DNA of 64,000 bases from Rhodanobacteraceae bacterium (lineage in GTDB: Bacteria; Pseudomonadota; Gammaproteobacteria; Xanthomonadales; Rhodanobacteraceae): positions 1,178,001 through 1,242,000 of the forward strand of contig CP126120.1 of the NCBI GenBank assembly GCA_030123585.1. The letters run 5' to 3'. This document shows positions 40,221-51,893 of the stretch, one piece after another. The notes under the pieces are model-generated. The model searched no databases and had not been told where the DNA came from. It worked only from the letters and a program-made list of their open reading frames with translations. The position numbers and the translations under genes are program-made. Every line of letters begins with the position of its first letter. The stretch's first letter is position 1.

Positions 40221-41930
40221 TCAAACCGGCTCGACATGCCGCACCAGCAGGCGCAGCGATTCGCGGCCCTGCCAGTCGTTGAGCATCAGTTCGTAAGCGA
40301 CCCTCAACGCCGAGTCGGCCGGGACGTCGCCGGCGGCGTGGAACAGCACCGCGTCGTGGACGCGTCCGTCGCGCGGATCGCGCAGGCGCAGCCGGCGATG
40401 CGCACCGTCCGCGCCCATCACCTTGCACTCGACGCACTCGAACACGTTGTCGAACAGCGGCGCGGGAAAGCCCTGTCCCCACGGTCCGGCCACGCGCAAC
40501 TGGTGTGCCAGTTCCAGGTCGAAGTCGGAGGGTGCAAGTTCGCCGTCGCTCGCCAGCACCGCCTGCAACGACTCGGGCGCGATGCGTTCGCGCACCACCG
40601 TGTCGAACGTCTGCGCAAACCGCGTGTAGTGGGCCAGACGCAGACTCAAGCCCGCCGCCATCGCGTGGCCGCCGAAACGTTCGATCAGGCCCGGACAACG
40701 CGCATCGACTTCCGCCAGCGCGTCGCGGACGTGGAATCCCGGCACCGAACGCGCCGAACCGCGCAGGACGTCGTCGTCGCCCGCGGGCGCGAACGCGACC
40801 ACCGGGCGATGCAACCTTTCCTTCACCCTGGCCGCGACCAGTCCCACCACGCCGTGGTGCCAGTCCTGATCGAACAGCGACACGCCCATCGCGTCGCCGG
40901 CCGGCAGATCGGCGAGGCCCGCGAGCGCCTGCTCGACCATCGAGGTTTGCAGGTCGCGGCGCTGCGCGTTGATGTCGTGCAACGTCGCCGCGAGTCCGCG
41001 CGCGCGTTCGGCGTCGTCGGCCAGCAGGCATTCCACGCCGATCGACATGTCCTCCAGACGTCCCGCGGCATTGATGCGCGGGCCGATCGCGAACCCGAGG
41101 TCGGACGCCGCCGCGGTGCGCGCGTCGCGGGCAGCGACCTCGAACAGCGCCGCGATGCCGGCGCACGCCATGCCCGCACGCATCCGCCGCAAGCCGGCTT
41201 CCACCAGCGCGCGGTTGTTGTGGTCCAGCGGAACCAGGTCGGCGACCGTGCCGAGCGCGACCAGATCCAGCAACGGCGCGAAATCAACCGTATCGCGCTT
41301 GCCCAGCTTCGCGCGCAACGCCAGCAGCAGGTAGAACATCACGCCGACGCCGCAAAGAGCCTTGCTGGCGAAGGCGTCGGCCGGAAGATTCGGATTCACG
41401 ATGGCATCGGCATCCGGCAACACCGGGCCCGGCAGATGGTGGTCGGTGACGATCACCTTGCAGCCGCGCGTCCTGGCCGCGGCAACGCCCGCGATCGAGG
41501 CGATGCCGTTGTCGACGGTCACGATCAGGTCGGGCACGCGTGGCAGCGATTCGACCAACGCGGGCGTCAGGCCGTAGCCGTGCACCGCGCGATCCGGCAC
41601 CACGTAGCCGACGTTGCGTGCGCCCAGCATGCGCAGGCCGCGCACGCCCGCGGCGCAACCCGTGGCGCCGTCGCAATCGAAATCCCCCGCGATCAGGACG
41701 TGTGCATCGTCGCGGATCGCGTTCGCCAGCAGTTCCGTCGCACGTTCGATGCCGCCCAACGCATCCGGCGGCAACAGACTCGCGAGACGATGCCCGGCCT
41801 CGTCGGGACATGACACGCCGCGCGCGGCATAAACCTGCTGGAGCACCGGATGCACCTCTGCCGGCCAACCGTGCGGCGCCACCCGTGCGGTTGCACGGCG
41901 CACGATCCGCAACGACTGCGACGCATTCAT
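40221..41930 (-). CDS. recJ: Single-stranded-DNA-specific exonuclease RecJ
   Basis: 569-residue 5'-3' ssDNA exonuclease for recombination and repair. DHH-family motifs: LIAGDFDCDGATGCAAG, VTVDNGIASIAG, KVIVTDHHLPGPVLPDADAIVNPN, and the DHHA1 portion FGGHAMAAGLSLR. The start MNASQSLRIVRRATA overlaps the stop of the upstream gene (ATGA). Last gene of the carA-to-recJ run. Confidence 0.96.
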   Translation of the reverse strand: MNASQSLRIVRRATARVAPHGWPAEVHPVLQQVYAARGVSCPDEAGHRLASLLPPDALGGIERATELLANAIRDDAHVLIAGDFDCDGATGCAAGVRGLRMLGARNVGYVVPDRAVHGYGLTPALVESLPRVPDLIVTVDNGIASIAGVAAARTRGCKVIVTDHHLPGPVLPDADAIVNPNLPADAFASKALCGVGVMFYLLLALRAKLGKRDTVDFAPLLDLVALGTVADLVPLDHNNRALVEAGLRRMRAGMACAGIAALFEVAARDARTAAASDLGFAIGPRINAAGRLEDMSIGVECLLADDAERARGLAATLHDINAQRRDLQTSMVEQALAGLADLPAGDAMGVSLFDQDWHHGVVGLVAARVKERLHRPVVAFAPAGDDDVLRGSARSVPGFHVRDALAEVDARCPGLIERFGGHAMAAGLSLRLAHYTRFAQTFDTVVRERIAPESLQAVLASDGELAPSDFDLELAHQLRVAGPWGQGFPAPLFDNVFECVECKVMGADGAHRRLRLRDPRDGRVHDAVLFHAAGDVPADSALRVAYELMLNDWQGRESLRLLVRHVEPV

Positions 41931-42844
41931 CCGTGCCGCCAAAAGCGGAGGCGGTGTGTGTGCCGGATGCGAAAGCGTTCGCCGCTCGCGAACACCAGCG
42001 AGATCACGCCGAAACGCTTCTCGCGCAACCAGTGGCGGAACGACGGGAGCCAATCGGAAATTCCATCAAGACCGTACGACACATCGAGATCGAGCAGGAT
42101 ATCGCCGGCTTCGTCCGCCGCTTCGAGGGCTTGCGGCAAGGGTTCGAGTCGAACCGCGCCGGCCATCCTGGCGAGGCCGCGCAGCACGTCGTCGGCACTC
42201 GCGACGTAGCGCAAACCGGTCTCGACCGAATCCGGCAACGCGCCTTCACCCCAGAACCACAACGCGTTGACCGGCCGTTTGCCCGCCGCGATCCGCCGCG
42301 CATTCGCCGGATGCGCGTGCAGCAGGATCTGCGCTTCGTTGAACTGGCGCCGCCATGCGCGGCCGGCGCTGCCTTCGGGCAGGCAATCGGCGAGGCTGGC
42401 GCCCAATGCATCGGCCGGCGCCGTGAACGCCGCGTGCGTGTTGCCTTCCGCCAGACGCAGGCACCACGTCGATGGCGTATCCACGACCAGCGTCGCCGCC
42501 GCTTCGGCGAACAGAGGCCGCAACGCCGCCGCAAGTTCTTCGGCGTCCGCCGCTGAAACATCACCGACTGGACAAGCCATCAGGCGCGCGCCGGTCGCCT
42601 CGCTGCGCACCCAGGCGGGATCCGCGCACAGCCAGACGCCGCGCTCGGCATCCGCGGCACAGCAATGGTGGCGCAAGGCCGCCGCGGGAATGGCGTCGCC
42701 GGCGAACTGGAACCGCTCGCGCACGACGGCCGTGCGCGCCGCCCGAACGTCCGGAAGACGATCGCCGCGCGCGAGCCATTCGCACAACGCCGGATCGTCC
42801 TGCATCTGCTGCATCGACGGCAGCAGCACGTGCAAGGTGTTCAT
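41927..42844 (-). CDS. Conserved protein of unknown function between yheS and recJ
   Basis: 305 residues from [28 protein letters not shown]. It contains the motif AGKRPVNALWFWGEGALP and an earlier FNEAQILLHAHPANARR, seen in a gammaproteobacterial conserved family next to recJ (sometimes loosely annotated as a phosphoglycerate mutase-like protein). No active site can be pointed to, and the function is unknown. It overlaps yheS and recJ by four bases each, so it is translated within the same operon. Confidence 0.8.
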   Translation of the reverse strand: MNTLHVLLPSMQQMQDDPALCEWLARGDRLPDVRAARTAVVRERFQFAGDAIPAAALRHHCCAADAERGVWLCADPAWVRSEATGARLMACPVGDVSAADAEELAAALRPLFAEAAATLVVDTPSTWCLRLAEGNTHAAFTAPADALGASLADCLPEGSAGRAWRRQFNEAQILLHAHPANARRIAAGKRPVNALWFWGEGALPDSVETGLRYVASADDVLRGLARMAGAVRLEPLPQALEAADEAGDILLDLDVSYGLDGISDWLPSFRHWLREKRFGVISLVFASGERFRIRHTHRLRFWRHG

Positions 42845-44838
42845 GCGGACGTGCCTTCCAGTTCCGCGTAACGTTCCAGCCACTCGGCTTCCAGCACGGA
42901 TTTTTCCTCGCGCAAGGCACTCTGCGCACGCCCGATCCCGGCGAGCACCGCGGTGGGGCCTTCGTAGATCGCGGGGTCGGCGAGGCGCTCCTGCAAGGCC
43001 GCGAGTTCAGCGTCGATCGCTCCCGTGCGCGCTTCGATCTTTTCGAGGCGCTTGCGCAAGCCGCGCGTGCGCTCGCGTTCGGCGGCAGCTTCGCGACGGC
43101 GTTCGCGCGGATCGGCCGTGGGCTTCGCGGCAGACATTTCCGGCGCATCCGCATCGCCGCCGCGCGAACGCAGCCAACGCGCGTAGTCGTCGAGGTCGCC
43201 ATCAAACGCTTCGACGCGTCCGTCCGCGACGCGCCAGAAGGTGTCGCACACCAGGCCCAACAGATGCCGGTCGTGCGCGACCAGCACCAGCGCGCCGGGG
43301 TAATCGTTCAGTGCGTCAGCCAGCGCCTCGCGCATGTCGAGGTCGAGGTGGTTGGTCGGTTCGTCCAGCACCAGCAGGTTGGGTTTGCGCCATGCGACCA
43401 GCGCCAGCGCCAACCGCGCACGTTCGCCGCCGGAAAATCCATCCACCGACTCGAACGCGCGGTCGCCCGCGAAATGCCATTGTCCCAGCCAGTCGCGCAG
43501 CGACTGCACCGGTGCATCCGGCGCGAGTTCGCGCAAGTGATCGAACGGCGATTCGCCCGCGCGCAGGCTTTCCACGGTGTGCTGAGCGAAATAGCCGATC
43601 ACCAGATCCTTGTGCGCGGTGCGCTCGCCCGCGAGCAGCGGCAGCTCGCCGACCAGCGTTTTCACCAACGTCGATTTGCCGGCGCCGTTCGGACCCAGCA
43701 GGCCGATCCGGTCGCCAGCCTGCACGCTGAAGCGCACGTTGCGCAAAACCTTCAATCCATATGTAGGAGGGCCGGAAGGCATGATCGTGGATTGCGAAGC
43801 TGCCGGGATGGCGCCAATGACGAAGAGCTCGGTGGTCGCGGCTTCCGCCGCTCCTACAGCGGATGCGAAACGATACCCCGCATCGACATGCTCCAGCTTC
43901 AGCATCGACTGCGGCAGGCGTTCCGGTTCGGGAAACGCGAACGAAAAGGCACGTTCGACACGCACCGCCTCGGTGCCCGCGAGCTTTTCCAGGCGCTTGA
44001 TGCGCGACTGCGCCTGGCGCGCCTTGGTGGCCTTCGCGCGGAAGCGGTCGATGAAGGACTGCAGGTGCGCGCGTTCGGCCTGTTCCTTCGCAAACGCAGC
44101 CTGTTGCTGGTGCAGGCGCTCGGCGCGTTGGCGTTCGAAATCGCTGTAATTGCCCGCGTACAAACGTGCGCCACCCTGCTCCAGGTGCAGCACGTGATCG
44201 ACCGTGCCGTCGAGGAACTCGCGGTCGTGCGAGATCACCATCAGCATGCGCGGATAGCGGCGCAGCCATTGCTCCAGCCACAACACCGCGTCGAGGTCGA
44301 GGTGGTTGGTGGGCTCGTCCAGCAGCAACAGATCCGATGGCGCCATCAACGCGCGCGCAAGATTCAGCCGTCCGCGCCAGCCGCCGGAAAACGCCGCGAC
44401 CGGCTTCGCATGATCATCCGGTTTGAAGCCGAGGCCGTGCAACAGGCGTCCGGCGCGCGCGCGGCCGTCGTAGCCGCCCACCGCGTCGATGCGATGGTGT
44501 GCCGCGGCCACCGCAGCGTGATTGCCCGCAGCCTGTGCGCGGGCTTCGTCGGCCAGCGCCGCGGCAAGTTCGACGTCGCCGCCCAATACGTAATCGATCG
44601 CGGCATCGGGCAGCGCCGGCGTTTCCTGCGCGACCGACGCAATGCGCAATCCGGCGGGAACATCCAGCGCACCGGCGTCCGGCTCGACTTCGCCCAGGAT
44701 CGCCGCAAACAGGCTGGACTTGCCGCTGCCGTTGCGGCCGGCGACGCCGATCTTCCAGCCGTCGTGCAGCACCGCATCGACGCCTTCGAGCAACAGGCGC
44801 CCGCCGCGGCGCAGGGCGAAGTTCCGGAATGCGATCAC
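42841..44838 (-). CDS. yheS: ABC-F ATPase, YheS-like, with an inserted repeat
   Basis: 665-residue soluble ABC-F protein with two ATPase domains, thought to act on ribosomes. First domain: Walker [10 protein letters not shown], signature [12 protein letters not shown], Walker [15 protein letters not shown]. Second domain: [39 protein letters not shown]. Residue order matches E. coli YheS (637 residues) closely, but here about 37 extra residues (about 325-361) interrupt the start of the second domain; this segment is a dispersed palindromic repeat read in frame. Starts at GTG 44838, overlapping the greA stop (GTGA). Confidence 0.93.
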   Translation of the reverse strand: MIAFRNFALRRGGRLLLEGVDAVLHDGWKIGVAGRNGSGKSSLFAAILGEVEPDAGALDVPAGLRIASVAQETPALPDAAIDYVLGGDVELAAALADEARAQAAGNHAAVAAAHHRIDAVGGYDGRARAGRLLHGLGFKPDDHAKPVAAFSGGWRGRLNLARALMAPSDLLLLDEPTNHLDLDAVLWLEQWLRRYPRMLMVISHDREFLDGTVDHVLHLEQGGARLYAGNYSDFERQRAERLHQQQAAFAKEQAERAHLQSFIDRFRAKATKARQAQSRIKRLEKLAGTEAVRVERAFSFAFPEPERLPQSMLKLEHVDAGYRFASAVGAAEAATTELFVIGAIPAASQSTIMPSGPPTYGLKVLRNVRFSVQAGDRIGLLGPNGAGKSTLVKTLVGELPLLAGERTAHKDLVIGYFAQHTVESLRAGESPFDHLRELAPDAPVQSLRDWLGQWHFAGDRAFESVDGFSGGERARLALALVAWRKPNLLVLDEPTNHLDLDMREALADALNDYPGALVLVAHDRHLLGLVCDTFWRVADGRVEAFDGDLDDYARWLRSRGGDADAPEMSAAKPTADPRERRREAAAERERTRGLRKRLEKIEARTGAIDAELAALQERLADPAIYEGPTAVLAGIGRAQSALREEKSVLEAEWLERYAELEGTSA
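43763..43857. repeat. GTAGGAG-type repeat pair inside yheS (family 2)
   Basis: Two inverted heads: TGTAGGAGGGCCGGAAGGC at one end and, on the other strand, TGTAGGAGCGGCGGAAGCCG. Each is GTAGGAG plus a short GC stem with a GGAA loop. The same head occurs at 57752 and in inverted pairs at 61919-61968. Read on the minus strand it encodes about residues 328-359 of the YheS protein without a stop. Confidence 0.8.
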
Positions 44839-45311
44839 GCGTAACGCACGCTCACGATCTCGTAATTGCGCTCGCCGCCCGGCGCGTTGAAGCCGAAGCA
44901 GTCGCCTTCGCACTTGCCGATCATCGCGCGCGCGATCGGCGAGGACACCGCGATCAGGCCGTGCTTGATGTCGGCCTCGATGTCGCCGACGATCTGGTAG
45001 GTGACGGTGTCGCCGCTGTCCGAATCTTCCAGTTCCACCTTCGCGCCGAACACCACCTTGCCGCCCGGATTGAGCGTGGCGGGATCGATGATGTGGGCGG
45101 TCGAAAGTGCCGCCTCGATGCGCTGGATGCGGCCCTCGATGAAGCCCTGCTGTTCGCGCGCCGCGTGGTACTCGGCGTTCTCGCTGAGGTCGCCGTGCGC
45201 GCGCGCTTCGGCGATCGCCGCGATCACCTTCGGGCGCGCGACGGATTTCAATTGTTCCAGTTCGGCGCGCAGGCGCTCGGAACCGGCTTTGGTCATGGGG
45301 GCTCGCTGCAT
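44835..45311 (-). CDS. greA: Transcription elongation factor GreA
   Basis: 158 residues, standard length. Rescues backtracked RNA polymerase. N-terminal coiled coil with the acidic tip ([29 protein letters not shown]) and C-terminal FKBP-like domain ([11 protein letters not shown]...[33 protein letters not shown]). Follows carB and is coupled to yheS. Confidence 0.98.
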   Translation of the reverse strand: MQRAPMTKAGSERLRAELEQLKSVARPKVIAAIAEARAHGDLSENAEYHAAREQQGFIEGRIQRIEAALSTAHIIDPATLNPGGKVVFGAKVELEDSDSGDTVTYQIVGDIEADIKHGLIAVSSPIARAMIGKCEGDCFGFNAPGGERNYEIVSVRYA

Positions 45312-45388
45312 GTGAGTGGCTCCTGTATCGATCACGGCGCGGCAACCCGTGCCGCGTCGACAAAATGGAATGGGACGAAACGGCCGCG

Positions 45389-48651
<3,263 letters not shown>

Positions 48652-48652
<1 letters not shown>

Positions 48653-49779
48653 CAGCGGGCCTCCTGCATCAGGTTCGCAAACCGTTGGAACAGGTAATCG
48701 ATGTCATGCGGTCCCGGACTCGCCTCCGGATGCCCCTGGAAACAGAACGCGGGTCGGTCGGTCAGCGCGAAACCCTGCAGCGAACCGTCGAACAGCGAGA
48801 CGTGGGTGGTGCGCGCGTTGGACGGCAGCGTGGCCGGATCGACCGCGAAGCCGTGGTTCTGGGACGTGATCAGCACGCGTCCGTCGTCGAGATCTTTCAC
48901 CGGATGGTTGGCGCCGTGGTGGCCGAACGGCATCTTCAGGGTCTTCGCGCCGAGCGCCAAGCCCATCAACTGGTGGCCGAGGCAGATGCCGAACAGCGGA
49001 ATCTTCGCGTCGAGGAATTCGCGCGTGGCTTCGATGGCGTAATCGCAAGCCGCAGGATCGCCGGGTCCGTTCGACAGGAATACGCCATCGGGTTGCATCG
49101 CGAGCGCCTCGGCCGCGGGCGTTTGCGCGGGCACCAGCGTGACGTCGCAGCCCTGTTCCGCCAGCAGGCGCAGGATGTTGCGCTTCACGCCGAAGTCGTA
49201 GGCCACGACCTTGTACGTCGCAGCCGGGTTGCGGAAATCCTGCATATCGAGGTCGTAGGTGCCCTCGCGCCACGCCTGCCGCTCGCGGATACTGACCACC
49301 TTGGCCAGGTCTGCGCCGTTCAAGCCGGGAAACGCGCGCGCCTTCGCGACCGCGCCGTCGACGTCGATCGTTTCGGCCGCCACGATGCAGCCGTGCTGCG
49401 CACCCTTGTCGCGCAGGATGCGCGTCAACTTGCGGGTATCGATATCCGCGATCGCGACGATGCCGTGACGCTTCAGATAGTCGGGCAGCGATTCGGTGCT
49501 GCGCCAGTTGGAAGCGAGCCGCGGCACGTCGCGCACGATCAGGCCGGCCGCCTGCACCTTGCCGGATTCCTCGTCCACCGGATTGCAACCGGTGTTGCCG
49601 ATGTGCGGCATCGTCAGGGTGACGATCTGCTGCGCGTAGGAGGGATCGGTCAGGATCTCCTGGTAACCCGTCATCGCGGTGTTGAACACCACCTCGCCGA
49701 CCGTCGCACCTTCCGCCCCGACGGCCTCGCCGTGAAAGAGGGTTCCATCGGCGAGGGCGAGCAGGGCGGGCGTCGGCAT
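48652..49779 (-). CDS. carA: Carbamoyl-phosphate synthase small subunit
   Basis: 375 residues from [21 protein letters not shown]. Glutamine amidotransferase subunit: the class I GATase nucleophile is in [34 protein letters not shown], with the catalytic His/Glu at [15 protein letters not shown]. First gene of carA-carB-greA-yheS-(unknown)-recJ. In related genomes dapB lies directly upstream; here a 7-kb block intervenes. Confidence 0.98.
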
Positions 49780-49937
49780 GGGCTTATTCCGGATGCAAGT
49801 TGACCCGCAAGCCGCGCGCGAGCGGGCTTGGGGGATCGGTGATTCAGGCAAGCGGCAATGTTAGCAGAACCACGACCCACATTCAGGGCACGACGCAGGT
49901 CCGGCGATACAATGCGCGCACCCCAAGGACGAATGCC

Positions 49938-50633
49938 ATGCTCGCCGCCACCCTGCTCGACCCCGCCCGCCTCGACCGCCCCGATACGCTGGTTCGCAAC
50001 GATCCGTTCTCGTTCCTGATCGCGCACAACCAACTGCCGGAACAATCGCGCGCCGATCTCGACCGCGACTTCCCGAAATATTCCAGCGCGGGTTTCTTCC
50101 CCTACGACGAGAAGGAATGCGGCGAATCGATCCGGGAACTCGTGGCGGCGATCACCGCGCCCGCGTTCGCCAGCGCGGTCGGCGCCAAGCTCGGCATCGA
50201 CAATCTCGGGCAATACCCGACGTTGGTGACGCTGTGCCGCTACAACAACAAGCGCTTCGGCACCATCCACACCGACAGCAAGTCCAAGGTCGCGACCGCG
50301 TTGCTGTATCTCAACCCGAGTTGGCCCGACACCAGTGACGGCTGCCTGCGGTTCCTCGCGAAGATCGACGACATCGACGCCACGGTCGCGCCGGAGGTGA
50401 AACCGCTGTACGGCGAATTCGTGGTCTTCAAGCGCGCCGACAATTCCTTCCACGGCTACCTGCCCTTCGAAGGCGAACGCCGGATCATCCAGGTCGCGTG
50501 GCTGACCAGCGAGGAAGAAAAACTGCGCAAGACCCAACGCGGCGTCGCCACGCGCTTCTTCAAGAAAATCGCGGGCAGCCTCGACAGGAAATTCGGCGCG
50601 GGCCGCGACCGCAACGCCGCGCATCCGGACTGA
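49938..50633 (+). CDS. 2-oxoglutarate/Fe(II)-dependent oxygenase
   Basis: 231 residues from MLAATLLDPARLDRPDTLVRNDPFSFLIAHN. Double-stranded beta-helix with Fe ligands His111 and Asp113 (TIHTDSKSKVATALLYLN) and His172 (NSFHGYLPFEGERRIIQVAW); Arg181 or Arg182 is the likely 2-oxoglutarate anchor. Related proteins hydroxylate proteins or small molecules; the substrate is unknown. Divergent from carA, first gene of the inserted block. Confidence 0.88.
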   Translation: MLAATLLDPARLDRPDTLVRNDPFSFLIAHNQLPEQSRADLDRDFPKYSSAGFFPYDEKECGESIRELVAAITAPAFASAVGAKLGIDNLGQYPTLVTLCRYNNKRFGTIHTDSKSKVATALLYLNPSWPDTSDGCLRFLAKIDDIDATVAPEVKPLYGEFVVFKRADNSFHGYLPFEGERRIIQVAWLTSEEEKLRKTQRGVATRFFKKIAGSLDRKFGAGRDRNAAHPD

Positions 50634-50805
50634 GCGCGCGCAGCCAGCCTTTCCCGATCATTCGACGTCGCCTCGGCAACCCGCAGCCTGCGGAAGCGCG
50701 CCCGTTTCAGGGCGCCCCACAATCGCCACGGCGAATACTCGCCGCATTGCTCTGATTTTGCTGATTTTTCCTCGGCACTTGTGCGCCCCGACTCGGCGGG
50801 CGTAG

Positions 50806-50821
50806 TGTGACGCGCTTCACA
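50806..50821. promoter_or_regulatory. CRP/Clp-type binding site
   Basis: TGTGA-N6-TCACA, a perfect palindromic match to the core consensus for CRP-family regulators (CRP, and Clp in xanthomonads), extended by one pair to AGTGTGA/TCACACT. It lies about 75 bp before the start codon of the secreted protein at 50888, a typical activator distance. Binding is inferred. Confidence 0.6.
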
Positions 50822-50887
50822 CTCTCGGGGAGGCGAGTGCGAACGCTGTTTGCGGCGAACCCAACTGCTCTACACCTCGGAGGATTT

Positions 50888-51667
50888 ATGAAGATCCTGA
50901 CTGCGTGTGTGGTTGCTGTACTTGCAGCAAGTGCCATCGGAAGCGCCTTTGCGGCAGATTCGGACAAGGCCGTCGTCTGGCGGGACTATACCGATACCGT
51001 GGCCCCCGCCAATCAGCAGGCTTACGAGGCCGGCGCCAAGGCCTACAACCAGTGCCTGCGCGAGCATCACGTCAAGTTCGATGAGCCGACGGTGACGCAC
51101 GAAACCGGCAACGACTACATGTACTCGACCGACATCGGGCCGGTGACATGGGCCGATCTGGACACCCTTGCCGAGCAGTCCAAGCCATGCGACGCGGTCT
51201 GGCGCGCGCAGGCCAACCCGCACCTCAAGGGCGAAACCAGCGCGTTCATGGTGACGCACCTGGACATGAGCCACTTGCCCGCCGGCTGGAGGACGGGAAC
51301 GCCGCCGCCGATCCTGCACGTGATCGACTACACCCTGAAGCCGGGGCACGAGGCCGGCACGGCCTTCACCGACGCGGTCAAGAAAATCGCCGCGGCCGCC
51401 GGGAAGACCAAGTGGCCCTACTACTGGATGACGGCGGAGATCCAGGGCGGCGGCGAAGATGCGCCCGATTACATCCTGGTGATCCGCAGCAAGAACTGGG
51501 CGGACGTCGGCATGGAACCCAATCCCGCGCTGTGGAAGATGGTCGCGGGCGTCTATGGACAGGCGGACGCGGATGCGCTGCGCAAGTCGCTCGACGACGC
51601 GATCGCGAAGACGTCCGACCACTTCGACAAGTACAACGCCGACTTGAGCTATACCGCCGGCAAGTAA
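50888..51667 (+). CDS. Secreted protein of unknown function
   Basis: 259 residues from MKILTACVVAVLAASAIGSAFAADSD, with an ideal GGAGG (50879-50883). Signal peptide of about 22 residues. The mature protein has AYEAGAKAYNQCLREHHVK, a cysteine pair separated by about 80 residues (NQCLRE, KPCDAVW) and ends ADLSYTAGK. The middle (VTHLDMSHLPAGWRTGTPPPILHVIDYTLKPGHEAG and YILVIRSKNWADVGMEPNPALWKMVAGVYG) hints at two ferredoxin-like alpha/beta halves, which is only a guess. Followed by a terminator and preceded by a CRP-type site, so it is an independent unit. Confidence 0.75.
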   Translation: MKILTACVVAVLAASAIGSAFAADSDKAVVWRDYTDTVAPANQQAYEAGAKAYNQCLREHHVKFDEPTVTHETGNDYMYSTDIGPVTWADLDTLAEQSKPCDAVWRAQANPHLKGETSAFMVTHLDMSHLPAGWRTGTPPPILHVIDYTLKPGHEAGTAFTDAVKKIAAAAGKTKWPYYWMTAEIQGGGEDAPDYILVIRSKNWADVGMEPNPALWKMVAGVYGQADADALRKSLDDAIAKTSDHFDKYNADLSYTAGK

Positions 51668-51682
51668 CCGCAACACGCTTTT

Positions 51683-51714
51683 CCGGGCGGCCCGAGGGGG
51701 CCGCCCGGCGTTTT
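51683..51714 (+). terminator. Intrinsic terminator after the secreted-protein gene
   Basis: Perfect 11-bp stem CCGGGCGGCCC/GGGCCGCCCGG with a four-base loop, followed two bases later by TTTT. It separates the gene at 50888-51667 from the multicopper oxidase operon. Confidence 0.85.
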
Positions 51715-51809
51715 GTGTGCTCTGCCGTCGTACTTCCGGTGTGGGGTCTCATGTGTGCGCACGCTGCCACGCGGCTCCGGAACGGACGGGGAAATCGGGG
51801 AGCGTCAAC

Positions 51810-51893
51810 ATGCAACGGATTGGTCCGATGGCGGCAATAGTGCGCCGCCGCATCTCGTGGCACCACGCTGGAGAACATTCCGATGACGCTTGA
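51810..51893 (+). CDS. Possible upstream leader ORF of the multicopper oxidase operon
   Basis: 27-codon ORF starting at ATG 51810 with GGGGAG upstream (51797-51802) and ending at TGA 51891-51893, overlapping the first codons of the oxidase in another frame. Its end is His-rich (WHHAGEHSDDA). Such overlapping short ORFs can couple translation or sense metal. There is no independent evidence that it is translated. Confidence 0.3.
   Translation: MQRIGPMAAIVRRRISWHHAGEHSDDA

Noticed and set aside
49640..49665. GTAGGAG match in carA as another family 2 repeat
   Set aside because: Only seven bases match; the flanks are ordinary carA codons with no stem or inverted partner.
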